Part shown: positions 36,675 to 45,353 of the stretch, piece after piece
How positions within the stretch are numbered: position 1 is the stretch's first letter
Layout of the letters: every line of letters begins with the position of its first letter
Source of the DNA: an uncultured Alphaproteobacteria bacterium
GTDB lineage: Bacteria > Pseudomonadota > Alphaproteobacteria > HIMB59 > GCA-002718135
Assembly: GCA_902607435.1 (NCBI GenBank)
Contig: CACLJX010000005.1
Span: 38,847 to 102,846 of the forward strand
Length of the DNA: 64,000 nt
Direction: 5' to 3'
Made by a program: the position numbers and the translations under genes
The notes under the pieces: generated by a model
Database searches by the model: none
What the model saw: the letters and a program-made list of their open reading frames with translations, nothing else
Told to the model about the DNA's origin: nothing

Positions 36675-37533
36675 TTGGTTCGGTTTTTACTTTTTTAAGT
36701 AGATGTTCTCTTGTAGTAATGTAAACTCCACTAGAAACTATAATAATTAATCCTATCCAAATCCACCTATCTGGCAAGTCTCCAAAAAAATAATACCCAA
36801 TAATAATATTAGTAACAATTTCAAAATAAGCAAAGGGCGCTAATTTTGAAGCTTCAGCAAAATTAAGAGATAATATTAAAAAAAAATGACCTAATGTTCC
36901 AACTGCGGCTAAACCTATCAAAAATAACCATTGGGTAAAATTAGGCGTAATCCAAACAAAGGGTACAATTATTGAAATAATTATAGCGCCTGATAATCCT
37001 GTAAAAATTAAAGTAAGCAATGGACTATCAATAGACGAGAGTTTTCTTGTTGCAATAACATAAAAAGCATAGGCAATTCCTGTACCAAGCCCTGCAAATG
37101 TTGCTAAACTAATTTCATTAAAACCTGGACGTATTACTATTATTGCTCCAATGAAACCAATTATTACAGCTGTCCACCTACGATACCCCACTTGTTCTTT
37201 TAGTAATATTGCAGATAATAATGTTACAATAAGAGGAGACACAAAAGCTAAAGTAAGTGCCTCGGCAAGAGAAATGACTGATATGGCGTAAAAAAATAAA
37301 ATCGTTGAAAGAAATAAAAAAATACTTCTGGCTAGTTGTATATTAATATTTTTTGGCCAAGATAAATGTTTTTTAAAAAAAACAAAAGCTATTGGAACAC
37401 TTATTACAACCATAAAAAAATATCGGCCCCAAACTACTTCTAAAAAATGAATCTCCGTACTTAGATGTTTAGCCATACCATCCATAATTGGCAATACAGC
37501 CCAAGCCATTAAATTTAAAATTATTGCTTTCAA
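36664..37533 (-). CDS. EamA/DMT family permease
   Basis: A 289-residue EamA-type transporter from another subgroup than the two neighbours: MKAIILNLMAWAVLPIMDGMAKHL, WGRYFFMV and the FEAS-like NFAEASKLAPFAYFEIV segment resemble the RhaT/RarD-like or S-adenosylmethionine-transporter-like group (EamA subfamily of alphaproteobacteria). Ten membrane segments are visible, and the C-terminus ends YITTREHLLKK. It converges with the 35802 gene, overlapping by 11 bases. The substrate is not readable. Confidence 0.83.
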   Translation of the reverse strand: MKAIILNLMAWAVLPIMDGMAKHLSTEIHFLEVVWGRYFFMVVISVPIAFVFFKKHLSWPKNINIQLARSIFLFLSTILFFYAISVISLAEALTLAFVSPLIVTLLSAILLKEQVGYRRWTAVIIGFIGAIIVIRPGFNEISLATFAGLGTGIAYAFYVIATRKLSSIDSPLLTLIFTGLSGAIIISIIVPFVWITPNFTQWLFLIGLAAVGTLGHFFLILSLNFAEASKLAPFAYFEIVTNIIIGYYFFGDLPDRWIWIGLIIIVSSGVYITTREHLLKKVKTEPIIR

Positions 37534-37583
37534 AAAAATATTTGATTTATATATTTAAGATATACTATATGAATTATTAAAAT

Positions 37584-37835
37584 ATGAATATTAAATTATT
37601 ACAAAACAATTGGAGAAAATATTACAAGAGAGGTTTTATAACTGGAATAGTTATTTTATGTTTTCTTTGCTTTGTTGATCAAACATTACAATCCACTATT
37701 TTTTTTAATAAAATTACTAGCTTTGGTATGGCTATAGTAACTTTATCTTTTATTTTTTTTGGTGCTGTATTTTGTGGAATATTAAGCACAATAATATTAG
37801 TAATTATGTCTTTAGTAACAACCTATAAGAATTAA
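37584..37835 (+). CDS. Small membrane protein, unrecognised
   Basis: An 83-residue open frame with a basic N-terminus (NNWRKYYKRG) and two hydrophobic segments (about 18-32 and 45-77). It is divergent from the preceding permease and converges on the small gene at 37845. No family is recognised. The charge pattern at the N-terminus favours an inner-membrane protein. Confidence 0.5.
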   Translation: MNIKLLQNNWRKYYKRGFITGIVILCFLCFVDQTLQSTIFFNKITSFGMAIVTLSFIFFGAVFCGILSTIILVIMSLVTTYKN

Positions 37836-37844
37836 ATTTATAAT

Positions 37845-38012
37845 TTATTTTTTTTTAAACCAATCTTTTAAGTACCATTCATTATCTTTTTTAGCTAATT
37901 TTCTTATTAAAAAAAACATAATAGCAAGCCATATTATTACAGCTATAAATCTATGTTCATTGACTAATTGTAAAATATTAGCAAATAAATTTTCAGTAAT
38001 CTTATAATTCAT
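37845..38012 (-). CDS. Small single-pass membrane protein (55 aa)
   Basis: Minus-strand reading from ATG 38012 gives 55 codons: an N-terminal polar part, one hydrophobic helix around residues 22-36 (FIAVIIWLAIMFFLI), then a lysine-rich tail ending WFKKK. It lies downstream of a terminator hairpin that closes the ammonium transporter unit. Too short for the usual length cut-off. No family recognised; helix and basic tail support a real membrane peptide. Confidence 0.4.
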   Translation of the reverse strand: MNYKITENLFANILQLVNEHRFIAVIIWLAIMFFLIRKLAKKDNEWYLKDWFKKK

Positions 38013-38045
38013 TGTTTACTACTTTATCTTAATTCTAAAAATAAA

Positions 38046-38071
38046 AAAGGGCAGTTTATTAACTGCCCTTT
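38046..38071 (-). terminator. Intrinsic terminator after the ammonium-transporter unit
   Basis: Stem GGGCAGTT (38049-38056) with AACTGCCC (38061-38068) and loop TATT; on the minus strand it is followed by a T-rich tract. It ends the amtB plus small-protein transcript. Confidence 0.85.
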
Positions 38072-38087
38072 AAAAATAAAAATTTAA

Positions 38088-38261
38088 TTATTTCGTGTTC
38101 TTGTCAGTTTCAGATTCATGCCTTGCTGCAGATATAATTATACCTAAACAGACACAAGCCATTACCAAAGTGATAAGAACTAGCATACCTGGTGAATCAG
38201 CCCATGTAAAATAAGCATCAACACCTTCCCAACTATTTGCTGGTCCAGGCCATGTATTCAT
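38088..38261 (-). CDS. Small single-pass membrane protein in the ammonium-transporter unit (57 aa)
   Basis: Reading the minus strand from ATG 38261 gives 57 residues: a tryptophan-rich N-terminus (MNTWPGPANSWEGVDAYFTW), one strongly hydrophobic helix (about 25-45, MLVLITLVMACVCLGIII) and a polar C-terminus. The start has an AAAGGAAC ribosome site and follows the amt stop by 20 bases; the terminator follows 20 bases after its stop. It is therefore co-transcribed with amt and could be a small partner of that channel. No family known to me. Confidence 0.6.
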   Translation of the reverse strand: MNTWPGPANSWEGVDAYFTWADSPGMLVLITLVMACVCLGIIISAARHESETDKNTK

Positions 38262-38281
38262 AATATGTTCCTTTCTCTTTG

Positions 38282-39562
38282 TTAATTGTGATAAGCTTGA
38301 AGTCCAAGCTCAGCTTTATCAATACCTGCTTTTTGCACATGATCAGGTACGCGCAACCAACCAGCTGCTTTCATAATTGCTGAAATACCATAACCAGGTA
38401 TAAAACCAACTAACGCCATTACAGCAGCGCTGATTAATTGACCCATGAAATTTGTTGGAGGTATATCTCCTGCTGCCGGATAACCAGCGGCAAAAAGACC
38501 AACAGCCAACATTCCTAGGATTCCACAAACACCATGAATTGACACTGCTCCTACGCAGTCATCAATTTTAAATGTACTATGGAGCCAATTATTTGCAGGA
38601 ATAATTACTATCCCAGCAACGATTCCTAAAAGAAAAGCAAAACCAGGATACCAAATATCAAGACCACCAGCACAAATAAATATTCCTGCTAGCCCCCCTG
38701 ACATCATCCAGAAAGGATTGCCTCTGCTATACCAGAATGCACCTATCATGCCTCCTGATAGACCCATAAGCATATTAAATACAAAAGATGACAATGTTGC
38801 TGGCGCGCCGTAAATATTTGTCCAGCCACCAAAATCAGATGCTCCCCAGATTAAACAGCCTCCAACGAATCCAAAGAAACCTACAATCAAGGTTAATAGT
38901 CCAACAAATGATAAGACAAGGCTGTGACCTTCAAGTTCATTAGCCGTGCCGTCCTCATTATATTTTCCTATTCTAGGTCCAAGATTTAATAGAACTCCAA
39001 ATGCAAACAAACCAGCAATTGTGTGTACACAACCTGCCGCTGCCACATCATGAAATCCAAATCTAGTCACAAGCCATCCATCAGGATGCCATCCCCAAGA
39101 AGCTCCCAAGATCCAAACAACAGAGCCTAAAATTACAGCCAAAAATACGAATGCACTAATTCTGATTCTTTCAATAACAGATCCAGAGAAAATTGAAGCA
39201 GTGGTACATGCAAACAGCGTAAATGCTGCCCAGAATACACCAGTTGCCTGATCACTTAACATTGGACCCATTGATACATTCCATGGAGCGCCGTATCCTT
39301 CTAAATCAATAGGAACAAAACCTCCTGGAAAAGCTAGATAGATCCACCACCCAAATAGCCAAAAAGTTGGTATCATAAATGCAAATGCTAATAAATTTTT
39401 AACACCAGAAGAGACGGCATTTTGCATTCTAGTCGCCCCTACTTCATACATTAAGAAACCAACATGAATAATAACCATAAGTGCAGTACACCACCAATAA
39501 TAGGCTTCCATACCTACATTAGCTTGAGTTGTTGCGAAAATAGTTAATTCTTCTAACGTCAT
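38282..39562 (-). CDS. amt: Ammonium/methylammonium transporter (Amt family)
   Basis: Trimeric membrane channel for ammonium and often methylammonium. The 426-residue protein has eleven predicted helices, the WWCTALMV start, the GSVIERIR signature, and the twin pore histidines in CVHTIAG (about residue 180) and SIHGVCG (about 340). The loop and helix-5 residues differ from enteric AmtB (DVAAAGCVH instead of DFAGG-type), placing it in a distinct branch. It is divergent from gmaS, in a region for methylated-amine use, so methylamine may be a relevant substrate. No GlnK gene lies near it. Confidence 0.9.
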   Translation of the reverse strand: MTLEELTIFATTQANVGMEAYYWWCTALMVIIHVGFLMYEVGATRMQNAVSSGVKNLLAFAFMIPTFWLFGWWIYLAFPGGFVPIDLEGYGAPWNVSMGPMLSDQATGVFWAAFTLFACTTASIFSGSVIERIRISAFVFLAVILGSVVWILGASWGWHPDGWLVTRFGFHDVAAAGCVHTIAGLFAFGVLLNLGPRIGKYNEDGTANELEGHSLVLSFVGLLTLIVGFFGFVGGCLIWGASDFGGWTNIYGAPATLSSFVFNMLMGLSGGMIGAFWYSRGNPFWMMSGGLAGIFICAGGLDIWYPGFAFLLGIVAGIVIIPANNWLHSTFKIDDCVGAVSIHGVCGILGMLAVGLFAAGYPAAGDIPPTNFMGQLISAAVMALVGFIPGYGISAIMKAAGWLRVPDHVQKAGIDKAELGLQAYHN

Positions 39563-39851
39563 TTTCCCTCCTTACGAGTTCATTTTGCAAAATAAAACAC
39601 TCATCTTCTTAATTAAGATGAACGATAAGTCATTAGCTTTATGATATCATTTTTAAATAGATTCAAGAGAATTAAATTCATTTTATCAACATCATAACTT
39701 ATTGAAATTTAACATTTTTTTTTAAAATATAAATTTTACAATAAAAAGTTTATTATAATCAAATATTTTTTAGTTGGTTTTCAGGTTTAAATAGTCATTT
39801 ATTCATTCATCATTTAACAATAATAAAATAATTAATTAAAGGAGGAATTTG
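39563..39851. other. Divergent regulatory region between amt and gmaS
   Basis: The 289-base gap is AT-rich. It holds an imperfect dyad TCATCTT(N7)AAGATGA at 39601-39621, 38 bases upstream of amt, and a strong AGGAGG ribosome site at 39840-39845 for gmaS. No riboswitch or further gene was recognised. Confidence 0.4.
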
Positions 39852-41210
39852 ATGCCTATAAATCTTGCAGCTATAGCAAAAAAGAAAAAGATTAAATATT
39901 TTTTAATCAGTTATGTTGATTTTTTTGGGATACTTCGATCAAAATTAGTCCCAGCACAATCAATAAAAGAAATGCAAAAAGATGGGGCCGGTTTTGCTGG
40001 CTTTTCAACTTACCTTGATATGTCTCCTGCTGATGCAGATATGGTTTCTATTCCTGATCCTTCAAGTTTAATTCAGCTTCCATGGCAACCTGATGTAGCT
40101 TGGTTAGCTGGAGACCTTTGGATGAATGGCAAACTTGTTGATGCTTCTCCAAGAGTTATGCTTAGAAAACAAATTGCAAGACTAACTAAAAAAAATATGT
40201 ATTTGAAAAGTGGTGTTGAATGTGAATATTTTTTAATTACACCACAGGCCGACTCAATAGCTGATAAAAATGATATAGCCGATAAACCTTGTTATGATCA
40301 GTCAGCACTTATGCGTCAGTATGATTTAATAAAAGCAATTTGTGATAGTATGATTTATCTAGGATGGGGTCCTTATCAAAATGATCATGAAGACGCTAAT
40401 GGACAATTTGAAATGAATTGGAATTTTTCTGATTGTTTACGTACAGCTGACCGGCATGTATTTTTTAAATTTATGGTCAAAACTTTAGCTGAAAAAAAAG
40501 GTCTGCGTGCAACTTTTATGCCCAAACCTTTTTTAAACAAAACTGGTAATGGTTGTCATGCACATTTATCAATTTGGAATAAACAAGGAAAAAATTTATT
40601 TTCAAATCAAAAAGACAAATTAGGATTATCAAAAATTGCATACAATTTTATGGGAGGCATTATGTATTCTGCGGAAGCATTAACTGCTTGGTTTAATCCT
40701 ACTATAAATAGTTACAAACGTATTAATGCTCCAGTTACCGCTTCTGGCGCTACATGGTCTCCAAACACTATAACTTATTCTGGAAACAACCGAACGCATA
40801 TGATTAGAGTCCCAGGTCCTGGACGATTTGAATTAAGACTTATGGATGGAGCTACAAATCCTTATCTTCTTCAGGCTGGTATCATTGCTGCTGGTTTGGA
40901 TGGTATAGAAAAAAAACGTAATCCAGGAAAACCTGTTTATGTTAATATGTACGAAGAAAGTCATAAAGTTAAAGGAGCTAAAAAATTACCTTCATCTCTT
41001 GAAAAATCACTTAAACATCTTAGAAATAACAAGGTGATTGAATCTGCATTTGGAAAAGATGTAGTAACTTCTTACATTAAACTCAAAAGCAAAGAAATTA
41101 AAAAATATAATTCTTCCATGATTAAAAAACTTGGTTTTCGTGGAACTAAACAAAGTAACAAATCAAATATTATTACTCAGTGGGAAAAAGATAATACTTT
41201 GGATTGTTAA
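39852..41210 (+). CDS. gmaS: Gamma-glutamylmethylamide synthetase (glutamine-synthetase family)
   Basis: ATP-dependent ligase joining glutamate and methylamine, the entry step of the N-methylglutamate pathway. The 452-residue protein has the GS catalytic core: ECEYFLI, NDHEDANGQFEMNW (metal ligands), FMPKPF, the HAHLS and the RVPGPGRFELRLMDGATNPYL region. Start KIKYFLISYVDFFG and KLVPAQSIKEMQKDGAGFAGF match the GmaS group of marine alphaproteobacteria as I remember it. ATG 39852 follows AGGAGG with 6 bases spacing. A second GS-family gene lies at 45354, so which one is the true GmaS must be tested; this one is my first choice. Confidence 0.75.
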   Translation: MPINLAAIAKKKKIKYFLISYVDFFGILRSKLVPAQSIKEMQKDGAGFAGFSTYLDMSPADADMVSIPDPSSLIQLPWQPDVAWLAGDLWMNGKLVDASPRVMLRKQIARLTKKNMYLKSGVECEYFLITPQADSIADKNDIADKPCYDQSALMRQYDLIKAICDSMIYLGWGPYQNDHEDANGQFEMNWNFSDCLRTADRHVFFKFMVKTLAEKKGLRATFMPKPFLNKTGNGCHAHLSIWNKQGKNLFSNQKDKLGLSKIAYNFMGGIMYSAEALTAWFNPTINSYKRINAPVTASGATWSPNTITYSGNNRTHMIRVPGPGRFELRLMDGATNPYLLQAGIIAAGLDGIEKKRNPGKPVYVNMYEESHKVKGAKKLPSSLEKSLKHLRNNKVIESAFGKDVVTSYIKLKSKEIKKYNSSMIKKLGFRGTKQSNKSNIITQWEKDNTLDC

Positions 41211-41227
41211 AAAATTTATAATTTTTT

Positions 41228-41776
41228 ATGTCTAAGAAAATAGGTTGGGATAATTTTGTCATATGGCAATGTAGTTTGCGACAAAGAAACTTTAGAATGT
41301 TCAGTGGAAAACCTTCGGAAGGAATTATAGCGTCAATTTTAGATAATAAATCAAATAAAGAAATTGCAAATTTACGTTCAGTCTTGATAGAAAAAAATTC
41401 TCTTAAAACTGCAAAAATGTTTGAATTTATGATTAAAAAAACTCACGATCCAGAGGAACGTTTTTCTAAAGCTGTTAAGTTTTTTGCTTCTGACTATTAT
41501 AATACTCCTAAGAATTTTGATGGTTCTTTTACTGCTACTTTCTCTTATCAATCTAATATGGCAACAAAAATATTAAAGAAAAAAAAATGCAATGTACAAT
41601 TTTTTGAGAGAGACACTGGATTTAATTTTTCTGTTTCTGTTTTCAAATTAAATAAAAAAGATTCAAAATGGTTATACACTTTTTGGCACAATACATTTTT
41701 TAATCCTGTATTAAATGAAAAAATAGACATCTTATACTTCTGTCCTGATAAATCAGAACTAAAAAAAATAGATTAA
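41228..41776 (+). CDS. Unrecognised protein downstream of gmaS
   Basis: A 182-residue protein starting KKIGWDNFVIWQCSLRQRNFRMF, 17 bases after gmaS and almost certainly in its transcript. No signal peptide or membrane helix; many aromatic residues (WQC, FWHNTFF, YFCPDK) and a two-lobed look. I do not recognise a family. Its placement next to gmaS and the mgs genes suggests a part in methylamine use, but nothing in the sequence shows a catalytic motif. It overlaps the next gene's 3' end by 4 bases tail to tail. Confidence 0.7.
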   Translation: MSKKIGWDNFVIWQCSLRQRNFRMFSGKPSEGIIASILDNKSNKEIANLRSVLIEKNSLKTAKMFEFMIKKTHDPEERFSKAVKFFASDYYNTPKNFDGSFTATFSYQSNMATKILKKKKCNVQFFERDTGFNFSVSVFKLNKKDSKWLYTFWHNTFFNPVLNEKIDILYFCPDKSELKKID

Positions 41777-42177
41777 TCGAATTTTTGATATGCCTTTTTT
41801 AAAATAACTAATGGGTGCTTGGGAGACATTTGGAATTTAATTAAAAGCTCTCTTGCTATCATATCTCTATCCTGCTGATCTTTTGGCAGTTTCATATTTG
41901 GAGGTGCTGTAACCCAACCATTGACATTTCGATCAAATACTGCTGGTTTACCACTTTCGTAACCCATATGAACATCTTCTAACCAATTCAAATCATCCCA
42001 ACCCATATGTTCGATATATTTTTTTAAAAAAGGAGTTAGGCGATTATAATCAGGAAGAAGATTTACATCATATCTATAACCAATATGCTGGCCAATCATT
42101 TTTTCTCTGGCGGTTTTAATACCAGTGTCCTTAGAGGATTTATTTTTTAAAATTTTTTTTATTTTTTTCTTCGCCAT
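41773..42177 (-). CDS. Unrecognised protein at the end of the mgs operon
   Basis: A 134-residue, lysine-rich protein with a basic N-terminus (KKKIKKILKNKSS), a tryptophan-containing centre (MGWDDLNWLEDVHMGYES) and NVNGWVTAPPNMKLPKDQQDRDMIAREL. It starts 9 bases after the mgsC stop on the same strand, so it is the last gene of the operon. No family or catalytic motif recognised; soluble by appearance. Possibly a stability or assembly factor for N-methylglutamate synthase, a guess from position. Confidence 0.7.
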   Translation of the reverse strand: MAKKKIKKILKNKSSKDTGIKTAREKMIGQHIGYRYDVNLLPDYNRLTPFLKKYIEHMGWDDLNWLEDVHMGYESGKPAVFDRNVNGWVTAPPNMKLPKDQQDRDMIARELLIKFQMSPKHPLVILKKAYQKFD

Positions 42178-42186
42178 TTTCTCCTC

Positions 42187-43548
42187 TTAAATTGAATGGA
42201 AATTATCTACACCAACTGTGTATTCTGTTCCAGCTAAAGGCACTTTTGCTAAAGCAGAGGCTTCCATAGTAAGTGCTGCTAAATCTTCCGGTTCAAGAGA
42301 GTGTATATTAGTTTTACCACAAGCTCTTGCAAGTAATTGAGCTTCTAAAGTCATGGAATGCAAATAATTATAAACTCGAAGTGCTGCATCATCTGGATTT
42401 AAGCGTTTTCGTAATTTAGGATCCTGTGTTGCTACACCTACAGGGCATCTCCCTGTATGGCAATGATAGCATTCACCTGCTTTAACTCCCATTTCCTTTT
42501 CAAAGTCTGCTTCAGGAATATCTTTATTACAATTAAGTGATATTAAAGCCCCTGTACCAACTGCTATAGCATCAGCTCCTAAAGCTAATGCTTTTGCCAT
42601 ATCTGCACCATCACGAATACCACCTGCAAAAACAAGTGTAACCTCACCTGATTTACCAACATCATCTAATGCTCTTCTAGCTTCTCTGACAGCTGCAATA
42701 CCAGGAATTCCTGTGTTTGCTGCCGCGATGTGAGGCCCTGCTCCAGTTGATCCCTCCATACAATCCAAATAAATGGAATCAGGATTACATTTAGCTGCCA
42801 TACGAACATCATCATAAACTTTTGCTGCACCTAATTTTAATTGTATTGGTACTTGATTATCTGTGAGCTCTCGTAATTCATCTACTTTTAAAGCTAAATC
42901 GTCTGGTCCAAGCCAATCAGGATGTCTCGCTGGTGAACGCTGATCGATACCGGCTGGTAGGGAACGCATCTCTGCAACTTGATCTGTGACCTTCTGTCCC
43001 ATTAAATGTCCTCCCATACCAACTTTTTGACCTTGGCCAATAAATACCTCAATACCATCGGCTAACTGAGCATGATGGGGATTGAAACCATAACGAGATT
43101 GAATACATTGATAATACCACAATTGTGAATATCTTCTTTCATCAGGAATCATCCCTCCTTCGCCAGAACATGTTGCACTACCTGCCATAGTCGCTCCTCT
43201 TGCAAGAGCTGTTTTGGCTTCATAAGATAATGCACCGAAACTCATACTTGTGATATAAATTGGTATATCTAATTTGATAGGATTTTTGCAATTAGGACCA
43301 ATTACTGTTTTGGTTTCACATTTTTCTCTATAACCTTCGATAACAAATCTAGTAAGTGTCCCTGGTAAAAAAGTTAAATCATCCCAATGAGGGATCTTTT
43401 TCATCAAAGCCATGCCACGCATGCGATAGCGACCTAATTGTGATTTTATATGAATGTCATTTATTACATCAGGAGTAAAAATAGCATTTTGTCCGAGAAG
43501 ACTTTTTTTATCGTGACTATTCTTTTTTGATTGTGTTTTTTTTGGCAT
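42187..43548 (-). CDS. mgsC: N-methylglutamate synthase subunit C (FMN-binding glutamate synthase domain)
   Basis: The FMN/3Fe-4S catalytic part of glutamate-synthase-like enzymes, 453 residues. Visible are ITSMSFGALSYEAK, SGEGGM, the FMN barrel with QLKLGAAK and DCMEGSTGAGP, FAGGIRDGADMAKAL, and the iron-sulfur cysteines in CYHCHTGRCPVGVAT (about residues 360-374). In the N-methylglutamate pathway this subunit, with MgsA and MgsB, converts gamma-glutamylmethylamide plus 2-oxoglutarate-derived glutamate to N-methylglutamate. It is followed by an unknown gene and preceded by the GXGXG subunit; the gene order fits glxD of rhizobia. Confidence 0.85.
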   Translation of the reverse strand: MPKKTQSKKNSHDKKSLLGQNAIFTPDVINDIHIKSQLGRYRMRGMALMKKIPHWDDLTFLPGTLTRFVIEGYREKCETKTVIGPNCKNPIKLDIPIYITSMSFGALSYEAKTALARGATMAGSATCSGEGGMIPDERRYSQLWYYQCIQSRYGFNPHHAQLADGIEVFIGQGQKVGMGGHLMGQKVTDQVAEMRSLPAGIDQRSPARHPDWLGPDDLALKVDELRELTDNQVPIQLKLGAAKVYDDVRMAAKCNPDSIYLDCMEGSTGAGPHIAAANTGIPGIAAVREARRALDDVGKSGEVTLVFAGGIRDGADMAKALALGADAIAVGTGALISLNCNKDIPEADFEKEMGVKAGECYHCHTGRCPVGVATQDPKLRKRLNPDDAALRVYNYLHSMTLEAQLLARACGKTNIHSLEPEDLAALTMEASALAKVPLAGTEYTVGVDNFHSI

Positions 43549-43562
43549 GTCTATTCTATTTT

Positions 43563-44405
43563 TTAAATTGCACCTTTTCGTTCCGTAGGCTCTAAATTAT
43601 CATAGTTCCATAGCTTTTTACCTGAAACAATTTTTGTTATTTTCGAATAATCAACTTTCTTATTAATTTCAGCAACTTTTAATTTTCTCTTAAGCCAAAA
43701 ACGATCTAAGTCTGTCATTTCTGCTTCAACCGCATCAGCACCAAGAGATCCAATTTTACCGCCTACAAAAATTGTTCCGTCATAAAGCGAGTCACCGAGA
43801 TTTGGTCCTACATCTCCTAAAATAATAATTCTACCTCGCTGCATCATAAACCCAGTAAATGCTCCAGCATTTCCTCCTACAATTATGGTGCCGCCTTTCA
43901 TATCAATTCCTGATCTTGCCCCTACGCTACCTTTGCAAATTAAATCACCGCCTCGAATTGCTGCTCCAAAACATGACCCAGCATTTTTTTCAATTACAAC
44001 TTTGCCAGCCATCATATTTTCAGCACATGACCAACCAACACGACCAGAAATTCGCACTACTGGACCATCAATTGATCCAACGCCAAAATAACCAAGGCTA
44101 CCTTCAATAATTAAGTTAAGTTTGTTCAAGATTCCAACCCCGAGACTATGTTTTGCTCCAGGATTTTTTAACACAATAGTGCCATAGCCTTTTTTCATTA
44201 AATCTTTAATTTTTTTATTAACAGCAACACAATCTAATTTTGTTACATCTATTGTAGTTCGTTTGTTAAAATCAACATCATAAGAATCGTAATAATAAAA
44301 ATTTTCTACCTCTTCTGGATTAAAAAAAACTTGTTGTGTTCTTCCTGTTAAAACTTCTTGGTGAAGCCCTAGTTCATGTGATTTATGGTCTTTTATGCTT
44401 GCCAT
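43563..44405 (-). CDS. mgsB: N-methylglutamate synthase subunit B (GXGXG domain)
   Basis: A 280-residue GXGXG beta-helix protein, like the C-terminal domain of glutamate synthase and like GlxC. Repeated glycine motifs (GSLGYFGVGSIDG, GSCFGAAIRGGD, GSVGARSGIDMKGG, GNAGAFTGFMMQRG, GDVGPNLGDSLYDG) line one face of the helix. It bridges the amidotransferase (MgsA) and the FMN subunit (MgsC). Start overlaps the mgsA stop by 13 bases. Confidence 0.85.
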   Translation of the reverse strand: MASIKDHKSHELGLHQEVLTGRTQQVFFNPEEVENFYYYDSYDVDFNKRTTIDVTKLDCVAVNKKIKDLMKKGYGTIVLKNPGAKHSLGVGILNKLNLIIEGSLGYFGVGSIDGPVVRISGRVGWSCAENMMAGKVVIEKNAGSCFGAAIRGGDLICKGSVGARSGIDMKGGTIIVGGNAGAFTGFMMQRGRIIILGDVGPNLGDSLYDGTIFVGGKIGSLGADAVEAEMTDLDRFWLKRKLKVAEINKKVDYSKITKIVSGKKLWNYDNLEPTERKGAI

Positions 44406-45334
44406 ACTTTTACTTCTCCTTCATAGGGATCATGTGTATCAATTTCATGAGGAAGCAAGGTGCGTATAGCTACTTCTTCAGATGCTAAAGCAACTAATTC
44501 ATCACTTTCATACAAAACCATTGGCTTAGCTGCCATATAATCTTTTGCCATTCCTAATTTATCTTTAGTTGCTACTAAATATGTAAAAACTCCGTCCAAA
44601 TCATTAAGAGATGAATGCATCGCTTCATTAAGATCAACTCCTTTTCTAATCTTATCTGCTAAATAAACAGCTATTAGTTCAGAGTCACAAGTAGACATAA
44701 AGCGCATTCCTAATTTTTCAAGTTTTCTTCTTGTATTCCAATAATTAGTAAGTTGACCATTATGAACAACAGATACATCACTAAAAGGATAGCCCCAAAA
44801 AGGATGTGCTGACCGAATATCAACACCAGATTCTGTAGCCATTCTTGTATGACCGATCCCATGTGTGCCACTAAAATTATTCAAACCATACTGATCTGCA
44901 ACAACTGAAGCATCTCCAATATCTTTAACAAGCTCAAGAGATTTACCTAATGACAAAATTTCAGTCATTTCTACTGACTCAATTTTTTTAGCAAGCTCTA
45001 ATAAGTCATCATCACATTTCAAAACATAACGAAAAGAATAAGGGGTTGCTTTTTCTTCTTTAACTATAGTAGCTCCAGCAGAAATAATTTCTGAATTAAC
45101 TTGCGCTACTCTTTTTTCATAAACAGATGGATCTTCAATTTGTGCAGAACTTCCTTCTTTCACATTTTCTCCAACTTTAAAACGCAAAATATAATTATTA
45201 GAGCTTCCATCTCCATAAAGTGCGTAGCCTGTAGAATCTGGTCCACGGTGTTTTAAAGATTGCAACATATTTTGCATTTCACCGCCTACATTTGTTGATT
45301 TTCCTCTATGTATCAGTCCAGCAATTCCACACAT
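44393..45334 (-). CDS. mgsA: N-methylglutamate synthase subunit A (class II glutamine amidotransferase)
   Basis: A 313-residue N-terminal-nucleophile amidotransferase: MCGIAGLIHRG with Cys2 as nucleophile, LKHRGPDSTGYALYG, GIGHTRMATESG, HPFWGYPFSD and VVHNGQLTNYW, followed by the CDSELIAVYL region. It hydrolyses the gamma-glutamyl amide (here gamma-glutamylmethylamide) and passes the methylamine-derived group to the other subunits. Lies between the GS-family gene and mgsB in the same transcript. Confidence 0.85.
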   Translation of the reverse strand: MCGIAGLIHRGKSTNVGGEMQNMLQSLKHRGPDSTGYALYGDGSSNNYILRFKVGENVKEGSSAQIEDPSVYEKRVAQVNSEIISAGATIVKEEKATPYSFRYVLKCDDDLLELAKKIESVEMTEILSLGKSLELVKDIGDASVVADQYGLNNFSGTHGIGHTRMATESGVDIRSAHPFWGYPFSDVSVVHNGQLTNYWNTRRKLEKLGMRFMSTCDSELIAVYLADKIRKGVDLNEAMHSSLNDLDGVFTYLVATKDKLGMAKDYMAAKPMVLYESDELVALASEEVAIRTLLPHEIDTHDPYEGEVKVWQA

Positions 45335-45353
45335 AATCTAATCCCTTTCTGCT

